DNA of 64,000 bases from Dictyoglomus thermophilum H-6-12 (GTDB lineage Bacteria > Dictyoglomota > Dictyoglomia > Dictyoglomales > Dictyoglomaceae): the NCBI RefSeq assembly GCF_000020965.1, contig NC_011297.1:1068387-1132386 (forward strand), given 5' to 3'. This document shows positions 31,839 to 41,731 of the stretch, in pieces. The position numbers and the translations under genes were made by a program. A model generated the notes under the pieces. That model worked only from the letters and a program-made list of their open reading frames with translations, made no database searches and was not told the origin of the DNA. Positions within the stretch are counted from its first letter, which is position 1, and every line of letters starts with the position of its first letter.

Positions 31839-32920
31839 TTTTTATCACCCGAAATTGCAATTTTCATAAGAAGTCCAACTTGTGCCCAATTAATCATCAT
31901 CGAAGATCCTCCAAAACTTAAAAAAGGTAGCGGTAATCCCATCACGGGTAAAAAACCTAAATTCATCAATATATTTAATGATATTTCAACACACCAATAA
32001 ACTAATATACCCATGCTTAAAAGTCCATAAAAGGTATCGATTTTTACAGCCTTTAAAGATAGGTTAAAAACACTTAACATAAGGAGAAAATATAATATCA
32101 AGATCACTGTACCTGCCATTAAGCCTCCTTCCTCAAATATTACTGGAAATAAAAAATCATTATAAGCTTCAGGAATATAAAATTTCAATAACCCTCTCCC
32201 CCATCCTTTACCAAAAAATCCTCCATCCTTTATGGCCTTTAAAGCCTGTTCTTGTTGGAAAGTTTTAAAAAAAGGAATTCCCTTGTTAAAAACTAACCTC
32301 TCTTTTCTATATTCACCTGTTAATGCTCCAAAAGCGAATATCAAAAATATTATCAACAACATTATTAAAGTTTGCTTTATATCCATTTTTGAAATAAAAA
32401 GTATAACAAAAGTAGAAATAAAAAAGAGAACCACCATACTCATATTAGGTTGGAAGTAAAGAATTACAGATATAACAAAAAGAAATAGAATAATCCAAAA
32501 AAATCTCACATCTTCAATCTTGTTCTTTTCACTATTTGAAGACAAGAAACTTGCCAGAAATATTATCCAGGAAAATCTTAAAACTTCCACAGGCTGAATC
32601 TGAATAGGACCTATCTCAATCCATCTTGCAACATTCCTTGAAACCTTTCCAAAAGGTGGTACAAATACTAAAGTAAGAAGGAAAATAGAGATAATTAAAA
32701 GCAAAAGAGAATTTTTACGCCAAAATGCTAAAGGAAAACCACTTATGATGAAAGAAATCCCAATAGCAAGAGGTAAATAAATGAGTTGATGTTGGAAAAA
32801 GTAAGAAGGATTATTTAAAATCATACTTGCCCATTTCCAACTTGCCGTATGGATAATGGGAAGACTAAGTAATGATAGAATAAGTGCTAAAATAAATATT
32901 AATCTATCATATCTTTTCAT
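31835..32920 (-). CDS. ftsW: Division SEDS glycosyltransferase FtsW
   Basis: 361 residues, about ten membrane segments. SEDS marks: [53 protein letters not shown] and [14 protein letters not shown]. Position between murD and murG and the PEAYNDF variant (where RodA has PEQHTDF) identify FtsW. Works with the division PBP encoded in the same operon. Confidence 0.95.
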
Positions 32921-34277
32921 GTTTTAATCTCTCAAAAACCTCATTAAAAACTTTACCTCTTTCTTTATAATTTCTAAACATATCAAAACTAGCACAGGCA
33001 GGAGACAGCAATATCACATCTCCAGGTTGTGACATCTCATAGGCCTTCTTTACAGCACTTTCTAAAGAATCAGAAAGTACGTAAGGAATATCATATTCTT
33101 CAGAAAGATTTTTCATAACCTCTTTAGTCTCGCCTATTAATATCAGAGCCTTAACTGTAGTTTTCTTTATATTTTCAAAAAGCTCTTGAAAATCAAAATT
33201 CTTATTTCTTCCCCCAAGAATAAGCAATATAGGAGAATTTATGCTCTTAATAGCCGAAATTGTGGATATGGGATTTGTTGCCTTTGAATCGTTAACAAAA
33301 ATCCTTCCATTAATTTCTCCAATTTTCTGAAGGGCAAAAGGAATACCTTGAAACTCCTCTCCCGTTTTTTCAATAACCTCTTCCCTCACTCCTAATAATA
33401 GTCCAACTAATGCGGAAGCCATGAAATTGTTTACCAATATCCTATTCCAAATACCCTTTGGAATATTTAAAAATCCCCTTCTATCAGAAAGATTGTAAAA
33501 TATTTTATTTTTATCTTCTTCATAGAATAAACCTTCTTCCTCATGTTTATTAAATCCAAAGAATAATTTTCTAACTTCATAGTGCTTAGCTAATTTAACA
33601 ATTTCCTCTTGATCATGATTTAAAATCGCATAATCTTCTTTTTTCTGATTCATAAATATACGTGCTTTTGCCAAGATATACTCATCCATATTTGAATATC
33701 TGTCTAAATGGTCAGGATAAATATTAATAAATAAAGATATAAAAGGCCTAAATTCCTCAATGTCCTCAAGCTGAAAACTACTAATTTCAAGCACAAAGTA
33801 CCCCTCTTTCAAGTTTTTTACTACACTGACAAAAGGTAGACCAATATTTCCAGCAACTATGTTAGGTATATTAGCGTTTTTTAAGACTTCTCCAATTAAA
33901 GTAGTAGTTGTAGATTTTCCTTTAGTTCCAGTTACAGCTATTATGGGAACTTCAGAATACCAATAGGCAAGTTCAATCTCGCTTATAACTTTAATACCTC
34001 TTCTTTTTGCCTCGATATAAATAGGATTTGTCTTAGGTATACCTGGGCTTATCACAATGAGATCCACATCACTTAATATTTCCGTAGGATGTCCTCCAAA
34101 TATATATGATATATCATTCTCCTTAAAGTAATTTATTAAGTTCTTAAAATGTTCCTCTTCTTTATAGTCATTTACTATAACTTTTACCCCTTCATCCTTA
34201 AGAAATTTTGCAGTACTTATTCCACTTTCTCCAAGCCCAAGGACTAATACTTTTTTCCCTTTTAGCTCCAATACCAT
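32907..34277 (-). CDS. murD: UDP-MurNAc-L-alanine-D-glutamate ligase
   Basis: 456 residues. N-terminal VLVLGLGESGISTAKFL, ATP loop VTGTKGKSTTTTL, central FVNDSKATNP and C-terminal LLSPACASFDMFRNYKERG. Adds D-Glu. Overlaps both mraY and ftsW. Confidence 0.97.
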   Translation of the reverse strand: MVLELKGKKVLVLGLGESGISTAKFLKDEGVKVIVNDYKEEEHFKNLINYFKENDISYIFGGHPTEILSDVDLIVISPGIPKTNPIYIEAKRRGIKVISEIELAYWYSEVPIIAVTGTKGKSTTTTLIGEVLKNANIPNIVAGNIGLPFVSVVKNLKEGYFVLEISSFQLEDIEEFRPFISLFINIYPDHLDRYSNMDEYILAKARIFMNQKKEDYAILNHDQEEIVKLAKHYEVRKLFFGFNKHEEEGLFYEEDKNKIFYNLSDRRGFLNIPKGIWNRILVNNFMASALVGLLLGVREEVIEKTGEEFQGIPFALQKIGEINGRIFVNDSKATNPISTISAIKSINSPILLILGGRNKNFDFQELFENIKKTTVKALILIGETKEVMKNLSEEYDIPYVLSDSLESAVKKAYEMSQPGDVILLSPACASFDMFRNYKERGKVFNEVFERLKHEKI

Positions 34278-35182
34278 AGAACCAATCCTCCTATAATAAT
34301 CAATAAATGAATAATATAAAATCGCCAGACAATTTTAGTCTCTTTCCATCCTTTAAGCTCAAAGTGATGATGAATAGGACTCATTAAAAAAATTCTTTTC
34401 TTCTTCCATTTATAAAAGAAAACCTGAATGAAAACAGATAATGACTCAATCAAGAATATACCACTTAGGAATATAAGCAAGAGTTCCACTTTATTAACCA
34501 CAGAGAGAGAAGCAATAAATCCTCCCAAAGCAAAAGCCCCTACATCACCCATAAATATCTCTGCAGGATGAGAATTAAACCATAAAAAGGCCAACAAAGC
34601 AGTAATCATTAAAGAAATTTCAAGAGCAATTTTTTTAAAATGAAAACTGTAAACAAGAAGAAATATAAGAGTTACCAGAGAGGTGCCTCCTGCAAGGCCA
34701 TCAAGCCCATCAGTAAGATTTATAGCATTAGGAACTGCAATAAGAATTATAAAGAAGAGAAAAATGTATAAAATACTTGAATCTATAATAAGATGTGACC
34801 CCCAATAAATTTTATAGTCATGAGGAGAAAAAACATATAGAATCAAAGTTATTATAAAAGAAAGAAAGATTTTCCTTAGAGGTCTTATACCATAATCTTT
34901 ATTTTCCATAAGTTTTAAATCATCAACGAGTCCCAATAAACCAAACAAAATCGTGGAAAGAGAAATAAAAAATGTCTCTTTAAAAAATAAAAAGGGAAAA
35001 ACAGCCAATATGAATACTATACCCCCCATAACAGGAGTTCCTGATTTCTGAAAATGAGATGAAGGTCCCTCTTTTCTAATATATTTGCCAATACCCTTAT
35101 TTCTTTGAAAATTTATCCAATACTTAAGAATTAACAAAAACACAAAAAATGCAACAAAATTAATACTTAACAGAGCAATCAT
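34262..35182 (-). CDS. mraY: Phospho-MurNAc-pentapeptide transferase
   Basis: 306 residues from the ATG six bases after GGAGG; a start eight codons upstream is possible but lacks that spacing. About ten membrane helices, with GTPVMGGIVFI, NLTDGLDGLAGG, FMGDVGAFALGG and the PIHHHFELKGWKE loop. Transfers phospho-MurNAc-pentapeptide to undecaprenyl phosphate (lipid I). Confidence 0.96.
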   Translation of the reverse strand: MIALLSINFVAFFVFLLILKYWINFQRNKGIGKYIRKEGPSSHFQKSGTPVMGGIVFILAVFPFLFFKETFFISLSTILFGLLGLVDDLKLMENKDYGIRPLRKIFLSFIITLILYVFSPHDYKIYWGSHLIIDSSILYIFLFFIILIAVPNAINLTDGLDGLAGGTSLVTLIFLLVYSFHFKKIALEISLMITALLAFLWFNSHPAEIFMGDVGAFALGGFIASLSVVNKVELLLIFLSGIFLIESLSVFIQVFFYKWKKKRIFLMSPIHHHFELKGWKETKIVWRFYIIHLLIIIGGLVLWYWS

Positions 35183-36557
35183 ACTCATCCTCCAAAAACT
35201 TAACAAAGTCTTCCATGCGCATCGCTCTAGAACCTTTTATAAGAACAGTATCTTTTGGTTGTAGACTCCTTCTTAATATGCTCTTTATTTCTTCTGGATT
35301 ATCAGACCAGTGAACCTTCGACCAATCAATTTTTTCAAATTCATCTAACGCTTTTTTCATCTCTTGTCCGTAAAGTACAATCACATCAATATTTCTCTTT
35401 AAAACTTCCTCTATCACCTCTTTGTGCCCTTCAATACTATAATTTCCAAGCTCAAGCATATCACCAAGAAGTGCTACTTTTCTCCCCGGAACATCTAAAA
35501 GTTCAAGATACTCTATAGCAGTCTTCATAGAGTCAGGATTAGCATTATAAGTATCATCAATAATCACCAAACCATCCTTATTTCTTTTAACATCAAGTCT
35601 CTGTTTTGGTAAAGTAAAATCAAAATCTTCTTTTACTCTATAGATACTTTCTGGAGAAATACTCCACAAAACCAACAAAGCAGAAAGAAGATTCCTATAT
35701 ATGTTAAGAGGATAAACAGGAAGAGAAAGAGTCAATCTTTTCCCATCAGGAAAATATAATCCTAAAGTGTAACTTTCTTTACCTTTGTCCAAAATCAATC
35801 CTCTAAGATCGCTTCCCTCTTCAAAACCAAAAGTATATTTCTTGATATGCAGTCTTTCATAAATTTTCATAGAAAAAGAATCATCTCTATTTAAAATTGC
35901 GATACCATCCTCTTTTATATAATCAAAAATTTCTGCCTTTGCCTCCATAATAGCTTCTCTTGACCCCAATCTACCTATATGAGCCCACCCAATATTAGTT
36001 ATCACTCCAATATCGGGTTCTGCAATTTTACTAAGCAAGCTTATTTCACCTTTACCTCTCATAGCCATTTCCAACACTAAAAAATCCACATCTTTTTCTG
36101 CCTCTAAGATGCTTAAGGGAACTCCAATTTCGTTATTAAAATTCTCCTTACTTACATAAACTTTACCAATTAACTTCAAAAGTCTACCAACTAAGTTCTT
36201 AGTAGTAGTCTTTCCAGAACTGCCAGTAATCCCAATAACTTTAGCGTTTAATGTTTTTAAGTAATAGTTAGCAATATCCTGCAAGGCCTTTAAAGTATCT
36301 TGAACCTTTATTATAAAAGCCTTATCTTCTAAATTAACATCTCTACTTACTATTACTCCCTTTGCTCCCTTTAATATGGCGTCTTTCACAAACTCATGTC
36401 CATCAAACTTCTCTCCCTTCAATGCAATAAAAACGTCATCCTTTTTAATATTACGGCTATCAGTACTTATAGAATCTACCTTATCTTTAAAATTTCCTTT
36501 TATTAAAATTCCTTTAGTAGCCTTTAATATATCTTCTACAGTTAAATTAAGACTCAT
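35160..36557 (-). CDS. murF: UDP-MurNAc-tripeptide-D-Ala-D-Ala ligase
   Basis: 465 residues. N-terminal STDSRNIKKDDVFIALKGEKFDGH, ATP loop GSSGKTTTKNL, central DDTYNANPDSM and C-terminal VLIKGSRAMRMED. Adds D-Ala-D-Ala to finish the pentapeptide. Overlaps murE and mraY. Confidence 0.97.
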   Translation of the reverse strand: MSLNLTVEDILKATKGILIKGNFKDKVDSISTDSRNIKKDDVFIALKGEKFDGHEFVKDAILKGAKGVIVSRDVNLEDKAFIIKVQDTLKALQDIANYYLKTLNAKVIGITGSSGKTTTKNLVGRLLKLIGKVYVSKENFNNEIGVPLSILEAEKDVDFLVLEMAMRGKGEISLLSKIAEPDIGVITNIGWAHIGRLGSREAIMEAKAEIFDYIKEDGIAILNRDDSFSMKIYERLHIKKYTFGFEEGSDLRGLILDKGKESYTLGLYFPDGKRLTLSLPVYPLNIYRNLLSALLVLWSISPESIYRVKEDFDFTLPKQRLDVKRNKDGLVIIDDTYNANPDSMKTAIEYLELLDVPGRKVALLGDMLELGNYSIEGHKEVIEEVLKRNIDVIVLYGQEMKKALDEFEKIDWSKVHWSDNPEEIKSILRRSLQPKDTVLIKGSRAMRMEDFVKFLEDEYDCSVKY

Positions 36558-38022
36558 TTTTTAACCTCTCTAGAATATATTTCTTGGCTACTTCTTGATC
36601 ACTAAAAGGAATCTTTGTGTTCCCAATTATTTGATAATCCTCATGTCCCTTACCCGCTATTAATACTGAATCTCCTTCTCCAGCTATCTCAATAGCCTTC
36701 TTTATTGCTTCTTCTCTATTTTCAATCACAAAGTAATCCGATCTTCCTACTCTCCTTATACCCTCTTCAATCTGCCTTATAATTTTTAAAGGATCCTCCG
36801 TTCTTGGATTATCAGAAGTAACTATGACTATATCTGCAAGCCTTGCGGATATCTCCCCCATTTTGTCTCTCTTTGTAGGATCTCTATCTCCTCCACAACC
36901 AAAAACCACTATAACTCTACCTTTTGTAAATTCTTTAACAGTCTGTAAAACGTTAAAAAGCCCATCAGGAGTATGAGCATAATCTACAATCACATCAAAA
37001 TTCTGTCCTTCTCTTATAAGCTCAAGTCTTCCCTTTACACCTTTAAAAGTAGAAAGAAATTTAGAAATATCCTCTAAAGGCTCTCCTAATCCAATAAGTA
37101 CGCCTACTGCAAAAAGAATGTTATATATATTGAACTTTCCCTTTAATTTTGTATCAATTATCAGATCACCTAAAGGAGTACCTATCTCAAGAAGCATTCC
37201 ATTATTAGTATTTTCATGCTTTTTTAAATATAGATCTCCATTTTTAAGAGATACCCAGAAAACTCTTCTATTTGGAAGAGAAATTCTTCCTGTCCATTCA
37301 TTGTCTCTATTTATTACTGCAAATCCTCCATCCTCCAAGTAATTAAAAATTTTTAACTTTGCCTGAAAATATTCTTCCATAGTCTTATGAAAATCAAGAT
37401 GATCTTGAGTCAAGTTAGTAAACACTGCTCCCTTTAAGGATATCCCATCGACTCTTTTCAAAGCCAATGCATGAGAAGAAATCTCCATGGCTAAAAACTT
37501 AACTTCTCTATCTACCATCTTCCTTAAAATTTCTTGAAGGTCCTGAGGTTGAGGAGTGGTAAAATTGGAAGGATAAGACTCATCATCTATTTTATACTCA
37601 ATAGTACCAATTAAACCAGACCTTATACCTTTACTTTTCCAATAATGATATAACAGGTTTGTAGTAGTAGTTTTTCCGTTAGTACCTGTAACTCCAATGA
37701 TATTTAGATATTTAGAGGGAAAATCATAAAAATAAGAAGAAACCTTACTAAGCACATCCAATATTTCTCTTACTCTTACTAAAGGTACACCATAAATATT
37801 ATTAACTTCTCCCTCAAGAAATACTGCACTTGCTCCTTTTGAGATAGCATCACTTATATAATTCTTTCCATCATCTTTTGTCCCTGGAAGAGCAAAGAAG
37901 ATATTGCCCTTTCTAACTTTTCTTGAATCTGTAGCTATACCCGTAATATTTAAATCAACATCACCAATAACTTCAATAACATGGTCTTTTATGTATTCAA
38001 CTATTTCTTTCAGTTTCTTCAA
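36547..38022 (-). CDS. murE: UDP-MurNAc-dipeptide ligase, probably meso-DAP-adding
   Basis: 491 residues. ATP loop GVTGTNGKTTTTNLL, HDH-type QDHLDFHKTMEEY and the substrate-selecting motif DNPR at 404-407. In characterised MurE enzymes DNPR goes with meso-diaminopimelate and D(D/N)P variants with lysine, so the wall probably contains meso-DAP (inference from motif). Overlaps ftsI as ATGA. Confidence 0.95.
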   Translation of the reverse strand: MKKLKEIVEYIKDHVIEVIGDVDLNITGIATDSRKVRKGNIFFALPGTKDDGKNYISDAISKGASAVFLEGEVNNIYGVPLVRVREILDVLSKVSSYFYDFPSKYLNIIGVTGTNGKTTTTNLLYHYWKSKGIRSGLIGTIEYKIDDESYPSNFTTPQPQDLQEILRKMVDREVKFLAMEISSHALALKRVDGISLKGAVFTNLTQDHLDFHKTMEEYFQAKLKIFNYLEDGGFAVINRDNEWTGRISLPNRRVFWVSLKNGDLYLKKHENTNNGMLLEIGTPLGDLIIDTKLKGKFNIYNILFAVGVLIGLGEPLEDISKFLSTFKGVKGRLELIREGQNFDVIVDYAHTPDGLFNVLQTVKEFTKGRVIVVFGCGGDRDPTKRDKMGEISARLADIVIVTSDNPRTEDPLKIIRQIEEGIRRVGRSDYFVIENREEAIKKAIEIAGEGDSVLIAGKGHEDYQIIGNTKIPFSDQEVAKKYILERLKNES

Positions 38023-39569
38023 TTTATCATCCTCCCATATATTGCCAGTCTTTTAACTATCTCTCCAAAAAGTGGCACCACTGTCTCTGCCGCAAATCTA
38101 CCTCTCTTGGGCTCTTCTAACATAATTAGAATACTATATTTTTTATCCTCTAAAAAGAGATAACCTATGAAAAAATGATTATATACATCTAAATAACCTT
38201 TTGCTGTAGAGACCTGAGCAGTACCAGTTTTACCTGCAATATAGTATTTTAAATTAGAGAGCCTCTTAGCTGTACCCTTTTTAATTACCTCTGTCATTAA
38301 CTTTAATACCTCTTCTGAAGTTTCTTTAGAAAATACTTGCCTTAATACCTCCTTTTTAGAATCTTCCATATTCTCTCCTATGCCCTTTATCAATCTTGGC
38401 TTTAACAAACTCCCTTCATTAGCAAAAACACTAAAAACCCAAAGCATTTTTATAGGATTTATAGCAAGACCATGTCCAAAACCAATTGTTCCCCTATTTA
38501 CTATACTTCTTTCAATGTCTGGAACTATCGAATCCTTATCCATAAATTTAATATCCATAGGAATAGGATTATTAATTTCCATTAATCCAAAGTACTTATT
38601 CCAAACCGAGAAAGGAATTTTTTGGGCAAGATGATAAAAATATATGTTACAAGATTTAACAAATGCGTTCTCTAAGTTTACTATTCCGTGAGGTTCTGTA
38701 CACCTCACTCTATATCCCTCTTTAGTAATCTCCTCACCACCGCAATAAATAGTTTCCAAAGGATTTACTATTCTTTCTTCTATAGCAATACCTGAAGTAA
38801 TAATTTTGAATAAAGATCCGGGCTCGTAGAGAGAATAAAGAGGAGATCTAATATTTTGAGAACTTTTTATTATATCTGATAAACTTGCATTTACATCTAT
38901 ATCAGGTAAAGAAGAGAGAGCTAAGATTTCCCCTGTATTAAGATCCATTATCCCTATAAATCCACCTTTAGCCTCATATTCTCTAATGTAATCCCTAAGA
39001 TATATTGAAACTATTTCTTGAAGATTTTTATCTATGGTAAGATAAACATTCTTTCCTTGGTTTAAATAGTTATCTAATAAAGCCTCTAATCCATATAATC
39101 CCTGAGAATCTACTCCTACAAAACCTAAAAGATTGGAAGTTCCAATCTTTAATGGATAGGACCTATAATTTTCCTCTATTACAAAAATTTTCTTTCCATC
39201 TATATATTTTTTTACCTTGTTATACTCACTTTCAGAAAGAATTCTTTTGATCCAAACAAAGGTTGTTTTTGAACTTAATTTAGTTAGAATATCATTTTTA
39301 GATAAATTTAATCCCTTAGACAATATATCTGCGATCTTATTTCTTTCTAAAGCATTAAAAAGAGAAGGATTTGCAGCAATAGAATTTCGCTTTACATTAA
39401 AACTCAGCTCATAACCATTCCTATCCAAGATAAGCCCCCTCTCAAGAGTCGGACGCAAAAAGAGTTTATTCTCAGATCCGAAAACTTGAGAATAAATAAT
39501 AAATCCCTCTATAAAAATCAAAACCAAAATCCATAACGTAAAAAATATTCTTAATCTTAATACGCTCAT
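38019..39569 (-). CDS. ftsI: Division-specific class B penicillin-binding protein
   Basis: 516 residues. Membrane helix (about 7-27), N-terminal PBP dimer domain with RGLILDRNGYELS, and transpeptidase with S252-L-F-K255, S306-C-N308 and K447-T-G. Cross-links septal peptidoglycan with FtsW. No PASTA repeats at the C-terminus, unlike many Firmicutes homologues. Confidence 0.95.
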   Translation of the reverse strand: MSVLRLRIFFTLWILVLIFIEGFIIYSQVFGSENKLFLRPTLERGLILDRNGYELSFNVKRNSIAANPSLFNALERNKIADILSKGLNLSKNDILTKLSSKTTFVWIKRILSESEYNKVKKYIDGKKIFVIEENYRSYPLKIGTSNLLGFVGVDSQGLYGLEALLDNYLNQGKNVYLTIDKNLQEIVSIYLRDYIREYEAKGGFIGIMDLNTGEILALSSLPDIDVNASLSDIIKSSQNIRSPLYSLYEPGSLFKIITSGIAIEERIVNPLETIYCGGEEITKEGYRVRCTEPHGIVNLENAFVKSCNIYFYHLAQKIPFSVWNKYFGLMEINNPIPMDIKFMDKDSIVPDIERSIVNRGTIGFGHGLAINPIKMLWVFSVFANEGSLLKPRLIKGIGENMEDSKKEVLRQVFSKETSEEVLKLMTEVIKKGTAKRLSNLKYYIAGKTGTAQVSTAKGYLDVYNHFFIGYLFLEDKKYSILIMLEEPKRGRFAAETVVPLFGEIVKRLAIYGRMIN

Positions 39570-39580
39570 TCAGTTCATTA

Positions 39581-39886
39581 CTATCTCTCTAAGCTTGACG
39601 CATAATATTTTTCTTTACTTATTTCTGATATCTTTCCATCATAAATTCTAAATTCTACCACATTTTTGGGATAAGTTAGACCCATCTTTAAAGCTTCCTT
39701 TTCTATCTTTTTGAGATCTAAGTTAGATTGTATATAATTCTCAAGATAGGTTTTCTCTCTCTCCAACATATCGATTTCACTACTAACTTTCCTTATCTCA
39801 TTTCTTAGTGCTGAAACTTTTACATTTAATAAAACTGTACTTAGAAAAAGAAGAAAAAAGAAAATAATACCTAAAACTTGTTTCAA
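39581..39886 (-). CDS. ftsL: FtsL-like septum protein
   Basis: 101 residues: short cytoplasmic start, one membrane helix (about 5-24), a coiled coil (SALRNEIRKVSSEIDMLERE), and ALKMGLTYPKNV near the C-terminus, as in FtsL/DivIC proteins. Position between rsmH and ftsI supports FtsL. Assignment by topology and position. Confidence 0.8.
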   Translation of the reverse strand: MKQVLGIIFFFLLFLSTVLLNVKVSALRNEIRKVSSEIDMLEREKTYLENYIQSNLDLKKIEKEALKMGLTYPKNVVEFRIYDGKISEISKEKYYASSLER

Positions 39887-40776
39887 GAATTTTCCCTCCT
39901 TTCCCCCACCCTTAATTTGGCACTTCTTGCCCTTCTATTTTCCTTTATCTCTTCTATAGATGGCTTTATCACCTTTTTACTAACGGGAAGAATTTTGTCT
40001 GAATAAGACTTAAAGAAATTTTTAACAATCCTATCTTCCAAAGAATGATAAGTTATTACCACAATTCTTCCTCCTATGGACAAAATAAAAGGAACCTGTT
40101 CCAAAGCTCTTTTAAAGATATTCAACTCATCATTTACTGCAATTCTTAAGGCTTGAAATACCTTTGTGGCTTCGTGTCTTCTTCTTCTTGGTATAACCTC
40201 ATCAATTACTTCTAAAAGATCTCCAACATATGCAAACTTTTTATCTTTTCTCCTTTCAACTATTTTCTTTGCAAGCTTTTTTGATAAAGGTTCCTCTCCA
40301 TACTCCCAGAAGAGGTTTGAAAGTTCTGATTCGCTAAAAGTATTTAATATATCTGCTGCAGTTAGAGCAGTATCTTTAGAATATCTCATATCCAAAGGTT
40401 CTTCAGGTCTCATAAAAGAGAACCCTCTTCCACTCTTTTCTATATGAAAAGAGGAAAAACCAAGATCAAATAAGATTGCATCAATGAATGATAAATTCAA
40501 TTCTTTTAAAATATTTTGTAGATTATCATAGGTTGTATTGAACAATACAAAATTACCTGCTATCTTACTTAATCTCTCCCTTGCCAATTTAAGCACTTCT
40601 TCATCTCTATCTATACCTATAAGAAGTCCTTCTCCTCTCAATTCTCTTAAAATCTCACTACTGTGTCCTCCAAGACCCAGAGTAGCATCTACAACTATCT
40701 TCCCTGGAGATAGATTTAAATAGTGAATAACTTCTTTTAACATTACCGGTTTATGAATGCTTTCTACTTCTTCCAT
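39883..40776 (-). CDS. rsmH: 16S rRNA (cytosine-1402-N4) methyltransferase
   Basis: 297 residues. SAM-binding VDATLGLGGHS, DLGFSSFHIEKSGRGFSF, RRRRHEATKVFQALRIAVN and the closing VITYHSLEDRIVKNFF. Conventional second gene of the cluster (mraW). Overlaps mraZ and ftsL. Confidence 0.97.
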   Translation of the reverse strand: MEEVESIHKPVMLKEVIHYLNLSPGKIVVDATLGLGGHSSEILRELRGEGLLIGIDRDEEVLKLARERLSKIAGNFVLFNTTYDNLQNILKELNLSFIDAILFDLGFSSFHIEKSGRGFSFMRPEEPLDMRYSKDTALTAADILNTFSESELSNLFWEYGEEPLSKKLAKKIVERRKDKKFAYVGDLLEVIDEVIPRRRRHEATKVFQALRIAVNDELNIFKRALEQVPFILSIGGRIVVITYHSLEDRIVKNFFKSYSDKILPVSKKVIKPSIEEIKENRRARSAKLRVGERRENS

Positions 40777-41204
40777 AACTCTGCCACCTTAGAATTTATT
40801 TCATTCATATTCTCTAAAATGTTCTCCTCTTTATTAAACTCTTCCCACTTTTCTTTTGCCCAAATTTCTATATGCTTACCAGCACCAATAATTACTACCT
40901 CTTTGGAGAGCTCTGCATACTCAATTAAAAAAGATGGAATAAGAATTCTACCTAACTTATCAGTGGTAACTTGAATAGATCCAGAAAACCAGAATCTACA
41001 AAGCTTTCTCATTAAATTGTCTGTAGGTGAAAAGCTACTGATTATCTGAGAAAAATTATTCCAGTCTGTAATAGTATAAATATTTAGACATCTTTCAAAA
41101 CCACGGGTAAGATAAAAGGTCTCCCCTAAAAGCTGTCTAAAATCATTAGGGATAATTAGCCTTCCCTTTTCATCAAGCGAATGATAATATTCCCCAACAA
41201 ACAA
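40764..41204 (-). CDS. mraZ: Transcriptional regulator MraZ
   Basis: 146 residues with two SpoVT/AbrB-like half-domains carrying DEKGRLIIP and the variant TDKLGRILIP. Starts at TTG (MFVGEYYHSLDEKGR); the family invariably begins like this, so the rare start is accepted, and the ribosome site GGGGG overlaps the last operator repeat. MraZ is a ring-forming repressor of its own cluster. Confidence 0.95.
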   Translation of the reverse strand: MFVGEYYHSLDEKGRLIIPNDFRQLLGETFYLTRGFERCLNIYTITDWNNFSQIISSFSPTDNLMRKLCRFWFSGSIQVTTDKLGRILIPSFLIEYAELSKEVVIIGAGKHIEIWAKEKWEEFNKEENILENMNEINSKVAELWKK

Positions 41205-41212
41205 TTAAATTT

Positions 41213-41249
41213 CCCCCACTTTTTACCACTTTTTACCACCTTTTACCAC
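41213..41249 (-). promoter_or_regulatory. MraZ operator: 10-bp direct repeats
   Basis: Minus strand has TGGTAAAAGG, TGGTAAAAAG, TGGTAAAAAG and TGGGGGAAAT in head-to-tail register. This matches the known MraZ boxes (TGGGN/AAAGTG-type repeats at 10-bp spacing) and lies just downstream of the -10, so binding would block initiation and, at the last repeat, the mraZ ribosome site. Confidence 0.8.
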
Positions 41250-41250
41250 G

Positions 41251-41259
41251 AGTATATCA
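41251..41259 (-). promoter_or_regulatory. Extended -10 of the mraZ division operon
   Basis: Minus strand TGATATACT, a TGn-extended -10 directly before the MraZ repeats. No clear -35 (T-rich at the right distance). It is the only strong-looking start for the run of genes down to tadA, although internal promoters cannot be excluded. Confidence 0.55.
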
Positions 41260-41367
41260 CAATACTTAACAAATAAAAAAACGAGTTTTTTAAGGATTAA
41301 TCTATGTTTTAAATAACAGGGGGTAAGCTGATTTAACTTTTGTTTAATTTTTGTTTAATAAAAAGAG

Positions 41368-41731
41368 GAGGAAGAAGCAGATCATAAGCCGAATTCTGTT
41401 CCCCATATAGGGGCGGCAACCATCTATCTAGGGCAAGAATTACTTCTTGCCTCAAGCGGCCAACCCGAGGGTCGGCGGGCCACCTCAACCCCTCCTATTT
41501 GGCCTTGCACCGGGTGGGGTTTGCCAAGCCAGGAAGGTCACCCTTCCTGCTGGTGAGCTCTTACCTCACCTTTTCACCCTTACCCAGGGTAAAGAACCCT
41601 AGGCGGTCTGTTTTCTGTGGCACTTTCCTTCAGGTCGCCCTGACTGGGTGTTACCCAGCACCCTGCCCTGTGGTGTTCGGACTTTCCTCGGAATCTTTCG
41701 ATTCCGCGGTTGCCTGATCTACTTCTTCCTC
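41368..41731 (-). ncRNA. rnpB: RNase P RNA
   Basis: About 364 nt, bacterial type A. Conserved P4 halves GAGGAAAGTCCGAACACC near the 5' end and ACAGAATTCGGCTTA near the 3' end. The termini pair as GAGGAAGAAG/CTTCTTCCTC. Processes tRNA 5' ends. After the terminal helix the minus strand reads CTCTTTTTATT, giving intrinsic termination. About 80 nt of its 5' end lie inside the upstream protein gene. Confidence 0.95.

Noticed and set aside
41335-41367. Short direct repeat TTTGTTTAAT next to rnpB
   Set aside because: Two AT-rich copies only; likely chance beside the rnpB terminator.
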